NCBI RefSeq assembly: GCF_029167235.1
Contig: NZ_JARFTR010000221.1
Location: forward strand, 1-62,349
Source of the DNA: Kamptonema sp. UHCC 0994
GTDB lineage: Bacteria > Cyanobacteriota > Cyanobacteriia > Cyanobacteriales > Microcoleaceae
DNA: 62,349 nucleotides
Reading direction: 5' to 3'
Part shown: piece by piece, positions 1 through 8,167 of the stretch
Position numbering within the stretch: the stretch's first letter is position 1
Layout of the letters: the number at the start of each line of letters is the position of its first letter
The notes under the pieces: model-generated
Databases searched by the model: none
What the model saw: the letters and a program-made list of their open reading frames with translations, nothing else
Told to the model about the DNA's origin: nothing
Made by a program: the position numbers and the translations under genes

Positions 1-189
1 GCCATCTTGGCGGTCAAGTCACCGCCAAGATGGCGGCGTTACTTGGAATGGTACATAATCCTATATATTAAGACTTCCGCACTGTAAAGCAAGGCTTTGA
101 GATTGCTTCGCTGGGCTCGCAATGACAGAAAATTGTAGTAATTGCGTAAGTCCTAATATATGTTAAATCTGTATTCAAATAATAGCTTC
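1..189. repeat. Palindromic repeats at the window edge
   Basis: Bases 1-14 and 21-34 form a perfect 14-bp inverted repeat with a 6-base loop, followed by GGCGTTAC. This is the right part of the same palindrome that is complete at 45388-45437. Bases 101-127 (core GCTTCGCTGGGCTCGCAATG) are identical to 62198-62224 and resemble 54178-54201 on the other strand. No gene is visible here. Confidence 0.8.
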
Positions 190-1392
190 CTAAGCCAAAA
201 TCATTTCCGGCGGAGCCATATCAGACCCCACAATAATACCTCCGTGACTTGACTTTTTAATCCCAGGTTTCGGCGTTGGAGCTTGACGCTTCTGAGAAGG
301 CGAAACAGAAGCCGGTGAAGGAATAGGCTTATTAGGAACCGCAGTCGCCCCTGGTATAGATTGCTGAGATAACCAAGCAATACCACCCACAGCCCCGGCC
401 ATTAAAGCAGTATAGCCGACGTATAAATGAACTGGGCGTAAATCAAATCCTACCATCTCCGTTTCCGGCAAAGACCAAGACGGTATCATAGTTTTGCTAG
501 CATCGGGTACAGGTAAAGAATTAGCCATAGCATTACCATCAAGACCTAAAGCATTTCCGAGGCGGCGAATAAACCCTCGAATATAAATATCTTCCGGTAA
601 TTTTTCAACCTGACCTTTTTCTAGAGATTCCAAGTGATGCAAAGGCACTAAAGTTTGACTATGAAGTTGCTGGAGAGAGAGAGAGCGCACTTGTCTAGCT
701 TTTCGCAATTCAAGACCTAATTCTCGCAATCGATCTTCTCTTTGTTGAACAGCCAAAGCCGCTTTTTCAGTCTTAGAAAGCCTTTTTTTTCTAGGAAAAT
801 CAGGCATTATCAGTGAAAATTTGCTATCAGTAGGAGCTGGTGCAGCTATCCCGATTGCAGGAGGATGTACAACGTCTTTAAACTCCTCTTGGGGAGGTTG
901 ATTATCTCGCTCGGAAGTATCAATATCTGTGTCAGAATTGCCCGAATCAGGTTTGGCAATTGTGGTAGTTGAAGTATCTTCTAAAGTTTGACGCTGATAC
1001 ATAATAGATACAGGTAGCAGCGGCGGTGGCGGAGCCGGCCGATCGGAGACGCGGGAGCGATTAGGAGTTGCTGTTATTTCCTCAATACCGGTATTGGAGA
1101 TATTTGTAGACGAATTTCTCGCGTCAAGAATTTGCTTTTGAGCTTTGTTTTGTTTCGGTGCTCGTTGGAATGCGAGTCGCAAAGCTTCGCGGCTAACAGC
1201 CTTGATCAATATCTCCGCAGAGGAAGCTGCTTCGCCTAACATTGTTTGTAAACTAGCTAAAGCACGGCTGTAGATTTCGCTACAGTGGAGTTCAGCTTCT
1301 ATTTGTCCGAGAATAGAGCGAAAGCTTTCTTGTGAAATTTCAACAGTAGTGTTTTCAGAAGCGCCGAAGTAGGTCACAGGTTTCAGTACCAT
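190..1392 (-). CDS. RodZ-like helix-turn-helix membrane protein
   Basis: A 400-residue protein. Residues about 219-280 form a RodZ/HTH_25-type helix-turn-helix: ELRKARQVRSLSLQQL, then a segment ending in YIRGFIRRLG. A Pro-rich linker precedes it. One membrane helix lies near residues 321-342 (VGYTALMAGAVGGIAWL), followed by a Pro/Ser/Lys-rich tail of about 58 residues. This order (cytoplasmic HTH, single membrane span, outer tail) is that of RodZ, which ties MreB to the membrane and supports cell shape. The first 75 residues look helical and have no assignment from me. A purine-rich stretch (AGAGGA) precedes the ATG. It is transcribed away from the following operon. The alternative is a membrane-bound transcription regulator of the same HTH family. 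Confidence 0.75.
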   Translation of the reverse strand: MVLKPVTYFGASENTTVEISQESFRSILGQIEAELHCSEIYSRALASLQTMLGEAASSAEILIKAVSREALRLAFQRAPKQNKAQKQILDARNSSTNISNTGIEEITATPNRSRVSDRPAPPPPLLPVSIMYQRQTLEDTSTTTIAKPDSGNSDTDIDTSERDNQPPQEEFKDVVHPPAIGIAAPAPTDSKFSLIMPDFPRKKRLSKTEKAALAVQQREDRLRELGLELRKARQVRSLSLQQLHSQTLVPLHHLESLEKGQVEKLPEDIYIRGFIRRLGNALGLDGNAMANSLPVPDASKTMIPSWSLPETEMVGFDLRPVHLYVGYTALMAGAVGGIAWLSQQSIPGATAVPNKPIPSPASVSPSQKRQAPTPKPGIKKSSHGGIIVGSDMAPPEMILA

Positions 1393-1834
1393 GATTGTTA
1401 TCCTCTTTTGTTGCGAGGTATCTCTGTAACTTCTTCTACAAATCGGTACTGATTCCGGATGCAGGAGAGAGGGAGAGCATAGAGCCCATGAGTAGCGAGG
1501 GGCTAAGGGATCGAAATCTTGCGATCGCGCTCAGGGTGAAGCTTTGTCTTACGTTTAATTAGGTGGATTTACTTAAATCAGCTTGGGAGTAAGCGACGTG
1601 GAGAATACCCAGAAAACCCTAACAGGCTTGAATCTCTAAATTAAGAAACAAAAGGGTATTTGTTCGCACTGTGAGCTATAATTTTATGAGTAGAGACATT
1701 TTAGAAGTCCCTCGCATCTTGCCAACTGCATTAGAAGGCAAGAATGTATATTCCCACCTTCAACTGTCACATTAAGTATTGTCACGACACAAAGACGGCA
1801 TTAGACGGATTCCTCCCTTCCCCCCGCTTTCGAT
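1393..1834. other. Divergent intergenic region with a 27-base repeat arm
   Basis: A 442-base gap between divergent genes, presumably holding promoters for both. It contains one HIP1 site near 1519. Bases 1549-1575 are repeated in inverted orientation at 4397-4423 with one mismatch. No convincing ORF or RNA gene was seen. Confidence 0.5.
1549..1575 (+). repeat. 27-base repeat, inverted partner at 4397-4423
   Basis: The core TTTAATTAGGTGGATTTACT (within 1549-1575) is found reverse-complemented at 4397-4423, 26 of 27 bases alike. The two arms bracket the GNAT, ruvX and DUF3727 genes. Confidence 0.8.
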
Positions 1835-3151
1835 ATGAACCCATTTCTGTCCCAAAACCAAAATCAAGTTGTCATCCGCCCGTTTCAATACCGCGATCTT
1901 GATGCCATTGAGCAGTTGTGCGTCCAGACAGCCGATTTACAACAAGATAATAAGGTCGCAAGTAGCGATTTGGGACTCAGCAGAAAGTTACAGCAGATTC
2001 GTCGCTGGTGTTGGCTGCTGAAATTTTTGAGCCTATTTCCTAACCCTTGCCAGTACCTTTTCCGCGCCCACGTTGCTGAAGAAAGCGGTCAAGTTAGGGG
2101 CGTTGTTCAGGTTTCGCCCTTCAACCGTACCCGTAGCACTTGGCGAATTGATAGAGCTTTCGTAGACGCAGAAGCTCGGAGCAAAGGTATCGGCTCCTTA
2201 CTATTACGCTATTGCTTTGAAAGCATCTGGGAAGCCCGCACTTGGCTGCTAGAGGTGAATGTTAATGACAAAACAACTCTGGCACTTTATCGGCAAAATG
2301 GCTTTCAACCTCTGGCTCAGATGACTTACTGGGCGATTGAGCAACAGCGCCTCAAAGAATTAGCCGAAGCAACACCGGATTTACCCAACCTCTTGCCTGT
2401 CAGCAACGCTGATGCTCAGCTACTCTATCAATTAGATACTGCATCAATGCCGCCCTTGGTGCGCCAAGTCTTCGATCGCCACATTCAAGACTTCAAATCC
2501 AGCTTTGTAAGAGCTTTAATTGAAGGTGTCAGACAGTGGGCTGAACATACTGAGGTAGTGAGCGGCTACGTATTTGAACCCCAGCGGAAAGCCGCGATCG
2601 GCTATTTTCAGGTGCAATTATCCCGCGATGGCGATCGCCCCCACGTCGCCCAATTGACAGTACACCCAGCCTATACCTGGCTTTACCCAGAGCTACTTGC
2701 CCAAATGGCCCGTCTCGCCCAGGATTTTCCAGCCCAAACCCTACACCTCGCCTCCGCTGACTATCAGCCAGAGCGAGAAGCCTATTTAGAGCAAGTCGGA
2801 GCCAACCGCATCGAAAATACTTTGCTAATGTCCCGTTCAGTTTGGCACAAGCTCCGAGAATCTAAGTCAGTTTCTCTCGAAGGGCTCCAGCTATCGGAAA
2901 TGCTGCAAAGCTTCCAGCCAGCTCGTAAACCCGTACCGAGCCGAATGTCTTGGTTAGGCCCGATGGAAGAGCCACCAAATGGGACACCGGGAACTCAATC
3001 AGATCAGCCAAAATTGTTAGAAGGCTTAGGTTCCCAACCTAGTGCAGTATCGGAAATCCCAGCACCTGATGCTAAAAGCATTTCGCCGCTAAAATCAGAT
3101 GTTCCTTCTAATCTTCCTAATCTTAATCAGTTAGGAGAATCTAATTCTTGA
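1835..3151 (+). CDS. GNAT family N-acetyltransferase
   Basis: A 438-residue protein. Residues about 14-170 form a GNAT fold: the N-terminal VVIRPFQYRDLDAIEQL, then ARSKGIGSLLLRYCFE, which fits the acetyl-CoA motif A (R/Q-x-x-G-x-G/A), and ALYRQNGFQPL as motif B. Residues about 190-340 look like a second, weaker GNAT-like half. The last ~90 residues are Pro/Ser-rich and probably disordered. The acceptor substrate cannot be read from sequence. The stop lies one base before the start of ruvX, so the two are probably cotranscribed and translationally coupled. The region upstream of the start is pyrimidine-rich with no clear Shine-Dalgarno. Confidence 0.8.
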   Translation: MNPFLSQNQNQVVIRPFQYRDLDAIEQLCVQTADLQQDNKVASSDLGLSRKLQQIRRWCWLLKFLSLFPNPCQYLFRAHVAEESGQVRGVVQVSPFNRTRSTWRIDRAFVDAEARSKGIGSLLLRYCFESIWEARTWLLEVNVNDKTTLALYRQNGFQPLAQMTYWAIEQQRLKELAEATPDLPNLLPVSNADAQLLYQLDTASMPPLVRQVFDRHIQDFKSSFVRALIEGVRQWAEHTEVVSGYVFEPQRKAAIGYFQVQLSRDGDRPHVAQLTVHPAYTWLYPELLAQMARLAQDFPAQTLHLASADYQPEREAYLEQVGANRIENTLLMSRSVWHKLRESKSVSLEGLQLSEMLQSFQPARKPVPSRMSWLGPMEEPPNGTPGTQSDQPKLLEGLGSQPSAVSEIPAPDAKSISPLKSDVPSNLPNLNQLGESNS

Positions 3152-3152
3152 G

Positions 3153-3599
3153 ATGGATTATGAGTCTAGAATTTCAGCACTGGGATTAGATATCGGTCAA
3201 AAGCGTATTGGCGTAGCTGGATGCGATGGCACGGGTTTAATTGCTACTGGTTTGGGAACGATCGCACGTTCGTCCTTTGATAAAGATGTAGCTCAATTCC
3301 GGCAGCTTGTGACAGAACGAGGCGTACAAGTTCTAGTCTCTGGCTTACCCTATAACATGAACGGCACTCTTGGTTTCCAAGCTCGACAGGTGCAAAAATA
3401 CGCCTCCCGCCTAGCATCAGCCCTTTCTTTGCCTTTAGAGTACGTAGACGAGCGGCTGACTTCCGTGCAAGCAGAGCAATTAATGCTAACAGAAAATATC
3501 TCACCTTCGAGAAACAAAGCTTTAATCGATCGCAAGGCGGCGGCCATAATTTTACAGCAATGGTTAGACGAGCGGCGGGACTTGCCAACCGCTACGTGA
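3153..3599 (+). CDS. ruvX: Holliday junction resolvase-like YqgF/RuvX
   Basis: A 148-residue RNase H-fold protein of typical length. The N-terminal ALGLDIGQKRIGVAGCD carries the first catalytic Asp. SGLPYNMNGT and the strand ending EYVDERLTSVQAE carry the conserved Glu, and IDRKAAAIILQQWLD gives the C-terminal acidic site. The family takes part in pre-16S rRNA 5' end processing and was first predicted as a Holliday junction resolvase. The start overlaps the upstream stop context (one-base gap), and DUF3727 follows. In my experience ruvX next to DUF3727 and mltG recurs in cyanobacteria. Confidence 0.92.
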   Translation: MDYESRISALGLDIGQKRIGVAGCDGTGLIATGLGTIARSSFDKDVAQFRQLVTERGVQVLVSGLPYNMNGTLGFQARQVQKYASRLASALSLPLEYVDERLTSVQAEQLMLTENISPSRNKALIDRKAAAIILQQWLDERRDLPTAT

Positions 3600-3709
3600 T
3601 ATCCTGATTGTGCAAAGAAAGGTTCGCAGGTCGTTTCCGAGCTGTTGCCAAAAGCGAGAAAATTTCCCAGTACCTTTGCGTACTGTGGAGTGCAAACAAC
3701 ATATACGCA

Positions 3710-4288
3710 ATGTTCTCATCCCCATCCTCCAAACGGAATGGACATTCCGACGAAGATTCCGTCGTCACCCTGACTGATGAAGCAGGGCGATCGCTGACTT
3801 GCAGCATTGAACATTCTATGGACGTAGAAGACCAAGAATACGTCCTGCTGCTTCCCGTTGACTCGCCAGTAGAAATTTTTACTTGGCAAGGAGACGATGC
3901 GGACGAAGCAGCCATCCCCGTAGAAGACGAGGCCGAAATCGATCTAATTTTCGACACTGCTAAAGTTGTCCTGCAAGAGCATAACTTAAAGCTCCTGCGG
4001 ACGGCTGTAACGCTAACTGTGGTCGGAGAGTTGCCAGAATTTTCCGAAGAGGATGCGGCAGAAGATTCCGAAAGCGAAGATGAGTCGGATTTTGAGGAAC
4101 TTATGTGGTTAGCTAGCTTCTATCACGAAGAACAGGAGTATGCTATCTACACGCCTCTCGATCCGTTCTTTATCTTGGCGCGGATGAATGAAGCAGGCAA
4201 ACCGGAACTGCTATCAGCAGAAGAGTTTGAGAAGTTAGAACCGCTGTTGCCGATGCTGGAAGACCAATTCTTTGATGAACTGGAATAG
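3710..4288 (+). CDS. DUF3727 domain protein
   Basis: The ATG at 3710 is preferred over an upstream TTG at 3608, because the extra 34 residues look unlike the family and the protein proper begins MFSSPSSKRNGHSDEDSV. The 192-residue product is very acidic. Its first half (VVTLTDEAGRSLTCSIEHSM, then YVLLLPVDSPVEIF) resembles DUF1292/DUF3727. The second half repeats the theme (LMWLASFYHEEQEYAIYTPL). The molecular role is not known to me. The position between ruvX and mltG suggests a housekeeping operon. A possible terminator follows at 4304-4352. Confidence 0.75.
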   Translation: MFSSPSSKRNGHSDEDSVVTLTDEAGRSLTCSIEHSMDVEDQEYVLLLPVDSPVEIFTWQGDDADEAAIPVEDEAEIDLIFDTAKVVLQEHNLKLLRTAVTLTVVGELPEFSEEDAAEDSESEDESDFEELMWLASFYHEEQEYAIYTPLDPFFILARMNEAGKPELLSAEEFEKLEPLLPMLEDQFFDELE

Positions 4289-4303
4289 AGCAAGCACGCG
4301 CCA

Positions 4304-4352
4304 GCCGATTTTAGATTTGAGATTTTACAGCGACTCAATATCTAAAATCGGC
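4304..4352 (+). terminator. Stem-loop after the DUF3727 gene
   Basis: The 13-base arms GCCGATTTTAGAT (4304-4316) and ATCTAAAATCGGC (4340-4352) pair perfectly around a 23-base loop, 15 bases after the stop. A short T-run occurs about 15 bases later rather than directly at the stem, so termination is plausible but not textbook. Confidence 0.4.
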
Positions 4353-4396
4353 GATTCTTTGATCTAAATTTTTTCTGCCATTAGTTTTCCTGCCAT

Positions 4397-4423
4397 TAAG
4401 TAAATCCACCTAATTAAACATAA
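4397..4423 (-). repeat. 27-base repeat, inverted partner of 1549-1575
   Basis: Reverse complement of 1549-1575 with one mismatch. It lies between the DUF3727 stop and a CTTCTTC heptamer array (4458-4489) upstream of mltG. Confidence 0.8.
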
Positions 4424-4457
4424 GATAATAATGGCTAAAAAGCTGAATGTATAAACA

Positions 4458-4489
4458 TTCTTCCTTCTTCCTTCTTCCTTCTTCCTTCT
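4458..4489. repeat. CTTCTTC-type heptamer array
   Basis: Four to five tandem copies of a seven-base CTTCTTC unit in the leader of mltG. The same unit recurs at 56685-56713, and on the other strand at 58021-58043. Confidence 0.85.
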
Positions 4490-4537
4490 ACTTAGTAAAG
4501 TGCCAAAAATCTCGACAATTGACTTCGACAATTGACA

Positions 4538-5662
4538 ATGAATACAGAATCACAGACAAAAGGCAACGAGCGAAATGGGACGAAAAAACGCCGCGGGCGT
4601 TTTTCTAAGGCGCTATTTTATCTGATCTTGCTGCCTGTAACCTGGGGCTTTTTTGCTTGGCAGGGCTGGGCTTGGTGGAGTTGGGTTAGTTCCCCACCGA
4701 AAACGGCAGGGGCAAATGCAGAACCTAAGCAAAGTGCTGTTTCGATCGCCATTCCTCCTGGTACTTCGAGTCAGCAAATCGGCAAAGATTTAGAGGCTGC
4801 GGGCCTGATTCGTTCTGCTACTGGCTGGAATTTGTGGGCCCGGTGGTTGACTTTGCAAAACCGTGAGGGTGGTTTTAAGGCGGGGACTTATGAATTGTCA
4901 CCAACTGTACCGCTGACTGCGATCGCTGACAAAATCTGGAAGGGAGAGGTGATGCAGTTAAGCTTCACTATTCCAGAGGGTTGGTCTTTGCAGGATATGG
5001 CGAGTTATTTTGAGGCCCAAGGCTTTTTCCCGGCTAAAGACTTTCTGGCGGCGGCGAGTCAAGTTCCTTATGGTTATTATCCCTGGTTGCCGAGTGGTTT
5101 GCCTCATTTGGAAGGATTTTTATATCCTGATACTTACCAAATAGAAGGCGATCGCGTTAATGCCGAAGCTGTGGTTAAACAAATGCTCAGCCGTTTTGAG
5201 CAAGTAGCTCTCCCCCTCTATCAAAAAGATCAAAAGCAAACTAAGCTGGATTTGAAAGACTGGGTAACTCTAGCGAGTATTGTGGAAAAAGAAGCTGTGA
5301 TTGCCTCTGAACGCAAACGTATTGCAGGCGTATTTAGTAAGCGACTGCAACAACGGATGAATTTGGGAGCCGATCCAACAGTTGAGTATGCCCTCGGCAT
5401 CCGCCAAACTCGCGAAACGCCTCTAACTTTTAAGCAGGTAGAAACTCCCTCTCCTTACAATACCTATATCAATCCCGGTTTGCCGCCAACACCGATAGCT
5501 GCTCCGGGAATAGCAAGTTTAGAGGCAGCTCTTTATCCTGAAGATACAGAATATCTGTATTTTATGGCTCGTTACGACGGCACTCACATTTTCAGCAAGA
5601 CGGCGGCTGAGCACGAAGCGGCGATCGCTCAAGTGGATAAGCAGCAGCGCAAATCTCAATAA
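4538..5662 (+). CDS. mltG: Endolytic murein transglycosylase MltG (YceG-like)
   Basis: The ATG at 4538 is used instead of the in-frame TTG six bases upstream. The protein has 374 residues: a basic N-terminus, one membrane helix (ALFYLILLPVTWGFFAWQGW), then a LysM-like region (AIPPGTSSQQIGKDLEAAGL) and the YceG catalytic domain. The catalytic Glu lies in VTLASIVEKEAV, and the family hallmarks RMNLGADPTVEYAL and SPYNTYINPGLPPTPIAAPG are present. MltG cleaves nascent glycan strands at the inner membrane and limits their length. Size and motifs are complete. It precedes the HAD phosphatase gene by 77 bases, which include a heptamer array. Confidence 0.93.
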   Translation: MNTESQTKGNERNGTKKRRGRFSKALFYLILLPVTWGFFAWQGWAWWSWVSSPPKTAGANAEPKQSAVSIAIPPGTSSQQIGKDLEAAGLIRSATGWNLWARWLTLQNREGGFKAGTYELSPTVPLTAIADKIWKGEVMQLSFTIPEGWSLQDMASYFEAQGFFPAKDFLAAASQVPYGYYPWLPSGLPHLEGFLYPDTYQIEGDRVNAEAVVKQMLSRFEQVALPLYQKDQKQTKLDLKDWVTLASIVEKEAVIASERKRIAGVFSKRLQQRMNLGADPTVEYALGIRQTRETPLTFKQVETPSPYNTYINPGLPPTPIAAPGIASLEAALYPEDTEYLYFMARYDGTHIFSKTAAEHEAAIAQVDKQQRKSQ

Positions 5663-5696
5663 ATGGCTAATAGGTAATCGCTAATAGTAGAAAAAA

Positions 5697-5738
5697 CAAT
5701 TAGCAATTAGTAATTAGTAATTAGTAATTAGCAATTAT
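5697..5738. repeat. AATTAGT heptamer array abutting a start codon
   Basis: Period-seven copies of AATTAGT/AATTAGC fill the space up to the ATG at 5740, leaving no room for a Shine-Dalgarno sequence. Confidence 0.85.
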
Positions 5739-5739
5739 T

Positions 5740-6261
5740 ATGTCTTGGGGCAAACTTCTAGAGCCTGACTTAGTTCTCGGCAATTCAGTAGTGCATCTCA
5801 CTCCTGATATCCTTCAGGAAAATCAACTCAGGGGATTAGTTTTAGATGTAGATGAAACTCTTGTGCCGATGAGGGCGACTAACGCTTCTGCGGAACTGTT
5901 AGGCTGGGTGGAGGAAATTAAACCAACAGTAACTATTTGGTTGGTTAGCAATAACGTGAGTCAGCCTCGAATTGGTCGCATTGCTGAGTCTTTGAATTTG
6001 CCTTACATTACTGGGGCTGTTAAGCCTTCCCGCCGCAAGTTGAGACGGGCAGTGGAAGCGATGAATTTGCCTGTGGAACAGGTGGCGATGGTGGGCGATC
6101 GCCTTTTCACTGATGTTTTGGCCGGGAATCGTTTGGGTATGTTTACTATTCTAGTGGAACCAATGGTTAATATTGGTGAAGCAGTCCGAAAATATCCTAT
6201 GCGTTCTTTTGAAGTATGGGTTTCTCAAGCTTTAGGAGCATCTTTAACAATTAAAAGTTAA
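5740..6261 (+). CDS. YqeG family HAD IIIA-type phosphatase
   Basis: A 173-residue protein. LVLDVDETLVPM contains the HAD motif I (DxDxT/V) with both catalytic Asp. WLVSNN is motif II, KPSRRKL supplies the motif III Lys, and MVGDRLFTDVLAGNRLGM is motif IV. This matches the YqeG family, close to mitochondrial PGP phosphatase GEP4, so a phosphatidylglycerophosphate phosphatase role is possible but not shown. It sits between mltG and proB. Its start follows a heptamer array directly. Confidence 0.88.
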   Translation: MSWGKLLEPDLVLGNSVVHLTPDILQENQLRGLVLDVDETLVPMRATNASAELLGWVEEIKPTVTIWLVSNNVSQPRIGRIAESLNLPYITGAVKPSRRKLRRAVEAMNLPVEQVAMVGDRLFTDVLAGNRLGMFTILVEPMVNIGEAVRKYPMRSFEVWVSQALGASLTIKS

Positions 6262-6299
6262 AAATTAACAATTAAAAAATTAAAGATATAATTAATTAG

Positions 6300-6336
6300 G
6301 AATTACCAATTACCAATTACCAATTACCAATTACCA
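6300..6336. repeat. AATTACC heptamer array abutting proB
   Basis: Five tandem AATTACC units end exactly at the ATG of proB. The same unit is repeated upstream of the sensor kinase at 8063-8162. Confidence 0.9.
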
Positions 6337-7446
6337 ATGCCTCAAACTATTGTTATTAAAATTGGTACTTCTAGTCTCACACAGCCAGAAACAGGACATT
6401 TGGCTCTTTCAACTATTGCTAGTTTAGTTGAGACTGTGGCTAATTTACGCTATCAAGGTCATAGAGTTGTTTTAGTTTCCTCTGGGGCTGTGGGAGTTGG
6501 TTGTGCTCGCTTAGGCTTGACGGATCGCCCTCGTAATATTGCCCTAAAACAAGCTGTTGCGGCTGTTGGTCAAGGACGGTTGATGCGGGTATATGATGAC
6601 TTATTTACAACACTACAACAGGCGATCGCGCAAGTTTTATTAACTCGAAGCGACTTAGTACAACGTCATAGTTATGTGAATGTTTATAACACTTTTCAAC
6701 AATTACTAAAGTTAGGTGTTATTCCCATAGTAAATGAAAATGACACTGTTGCCATAGATGAACTTAAGTTTGGTGACAATGACAACCTTTCAGCTTTGGT
6801 AGCTAGTTTAGTAGAGGCTGACTGGCTATTTTTGCTCACAGATGTAGACCGACTTTACTCAGCAGATCCTCGCAGTAATCCTGATGCTAAACCAATTAGT
6901 TTGATAGAAAATATGGAACAGTTAGCAACACTACAAGTGCAAACTGGAAACTCAAAAAGCGGTTGGGGAACTGGAGGAATGGTAACAAAAATTGAGGCGG
7001 CGAGAATTGCGACGGCTTCAGGAGTTCGCACTGTAATTACTCAAGGGCGTTTTCCCCGCAATATTGAGAAAATACTTAAGGGAGAGATAATTGGTACTCA
7101 GTTTGAACCTCAGCCTCGCCCAGTTAATGCTCGAAAACATTGGATCGCAAATGTTCTCATGCCTGCTGGTAAGCTTTACTTAGATGCGGGTGCTGTTAAG
7201 GCAATTTCTCAGGCTGGCAAATCGCTTTTAGCTGCTGGTATTACTCAAATTGAGGGAGAGTTTCAAAGCGAGGATGCAGTACAATTATGCAATGCTCAAG
7301 GTAAGGAAGTTGCCAGAGGACTTGTTAATTATAGCAGTTTTGAACTCAGACAAATTCAGGGCTGCCATTCCGAGAAAATTGCTAATATTTTGGGCTATGC
7401 TGGTGCTGAAACTGTCGTACATCGAGATAATTTGGTGATTACCTAA
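6337..7446 (+). CDS. proB: Glutamate 5-kinase
   Basis: A 369-residue protein with an amino-acid-kinase domain (residues about 1-255) and a C-terminal PUA domain (about 275-365). [12 protein letters not shown] binds phosphate, [10 protein letters not shown] and [14 protein letters not shown] bind glutamate, [12 protein letters not shown] and [14 protein letters not shown] complete the active site, and [12 protein letters not shown] is the late kinase motif. It phosphorylates glutamate in the first step of proline synthesis and is normally feedback-inhibited by proline. Length and motifs are complete. There is no ribosome-binding site, because the start is abutted by a heptamer array. It converges on the TPR gene, with stops 18 bases apart. 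Confidence 0.96.
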   Translation: MPQTIVIKIGTSSLTQPETGHLALSTIASLVETVANLRYQGHRVVLVSSGAVGVGCARLGLTDRPRNIALKQAVAAVGQGRLMRVYDDLFTTLQQAIAQVLLTRSDLVQRHSYVNVYNTFQQLLKLGVIPIVNENDTVAIDELKFGDNDNLSALVASLVEADWLFLLTDVDRLYSADPRSNPDAKPISLIENMEQLATLQVQTGNSKSGWGTGGMVTKIEAARIATASGVRTVITQGRFPRNIEKILKGEIIGTQFEPQPRPVNARKHWIANVLMPAGKLYLDAGAVKAISQAGKSLLAAGITQIEGEFQSEDAVQLCNAQGKEVARGLVNYSSFELRQIQGCHSEKIANILGYAGAETVVHRDNLVIT

Positions 7447-7464
7447 GTAAGTAGTTTTACTCAC

Positions 7465-7839
7465 TTAGACATCGGACAAGACTTTCTGAGCAGCTTGATA
7501 TCCATCCCTGTTATTTTGTTTTAAGTATTGTGAGGCTGCTTGTTTCAAATCTGCGATCGCACCTTCTCGTTGACCTAATTGTAGTTTAGCTTGACCCCGT
7601 ATAAAATAGGCTTCAGCTTGGTTGGGATTTAAGTCAATAGCTTTGTTTGCTTGATAAAGGGCATTACGGTAGTCTTTAACTTCCATCGCATTTGCGGCTA
7701 AAGCCACAAAATCATCAGCTACAATTATAGAGTCAGAGGGAAGTGAGAGACGTTCTTCAGCTAGGGTGACAGTAGGTGCAGCGAGAGCAACCGTCAGGGC
7801 TATGCTTAAGAATCCTAAAGTTTTGTAAAAAGCTTTCAT
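7465..7839 (-). CDS. Secreted small TPR protein
   Basis: A 124-residue protein. The N-terminus (MKAFYKTLGFLSIALTVALA) is a Sec signal peptide with likely cleavage after LAEE or nearby. Residues about 47-115 form two TPR units (YRNALYQANKAIDLNPNQ and AYFIRGQAKLQLGQREGAI) and a third partial helix pair (YLKQNNRDGYQAAQKVL). A clear AGGAG precedes the ATG. The TPR resembles the C-terminal TPRs of the serine proteases at 49.5-52.0 kb. It probably acts as a periplasmic protein-binding scaffold. The partner is unknown. Confidence 0.75.
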   Translation of the reverse strand: MKAFYKTLGFLSIALTVALAAPTVTLAEERLSLPSDSIIVADDFVALAANAMEVKDYRNALYQANKAIDLNPNQAEAYFIRGQAKLQLGQREGAIADLKQAASQYLKQNNRDGYQAAQKVLSDV

Positions 7840-8167
7840 GGCTTTTCTCCTAAATGCTCTACTTTATATAATAAGGTTAAAGATAATAGTATTGCTTCAT
7901 CCAAATTAGGTATTTTTAGCTCATTCTTTTGGATGAGTTATAAAGAAGGGGCTAGGGGCTAGGGACTAGGGACTAGGGAAAGAGGAAGAGGAAGAGAGGA
8001 AGAGAGGAAGAGAGGGGGAGAGGGGGAGATGAGTAATTAGCAATTAGCCTAATGCCATTACCAATTAGCCATTACCAATTACCAATTACCAATTACCAAT
8101 TACCAATTACCAATTACCAATTACCAATTACCAATTACCAATTACCAATTACCAATTACCAGGTGTT
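7840..8167. repeat. Heptamer-rich gap: GGGGCTA, GAAGAG and CAATTAC arrays
   Basis: A 328-base gap between divergent genes. Bases 7948-7979 hold GGGGCTA/GGGACTA units, 7980-8030 hold GAAGAG and GAGGAA purine repeats, and 8063-8162 hold about 14 copies of CAATTAC, ending 5 bases before the sensor-kinase ATG. An open frame across the last array encodes only an ITNYQLP repeat and is rejected as a gene. Confidence 0.85.
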
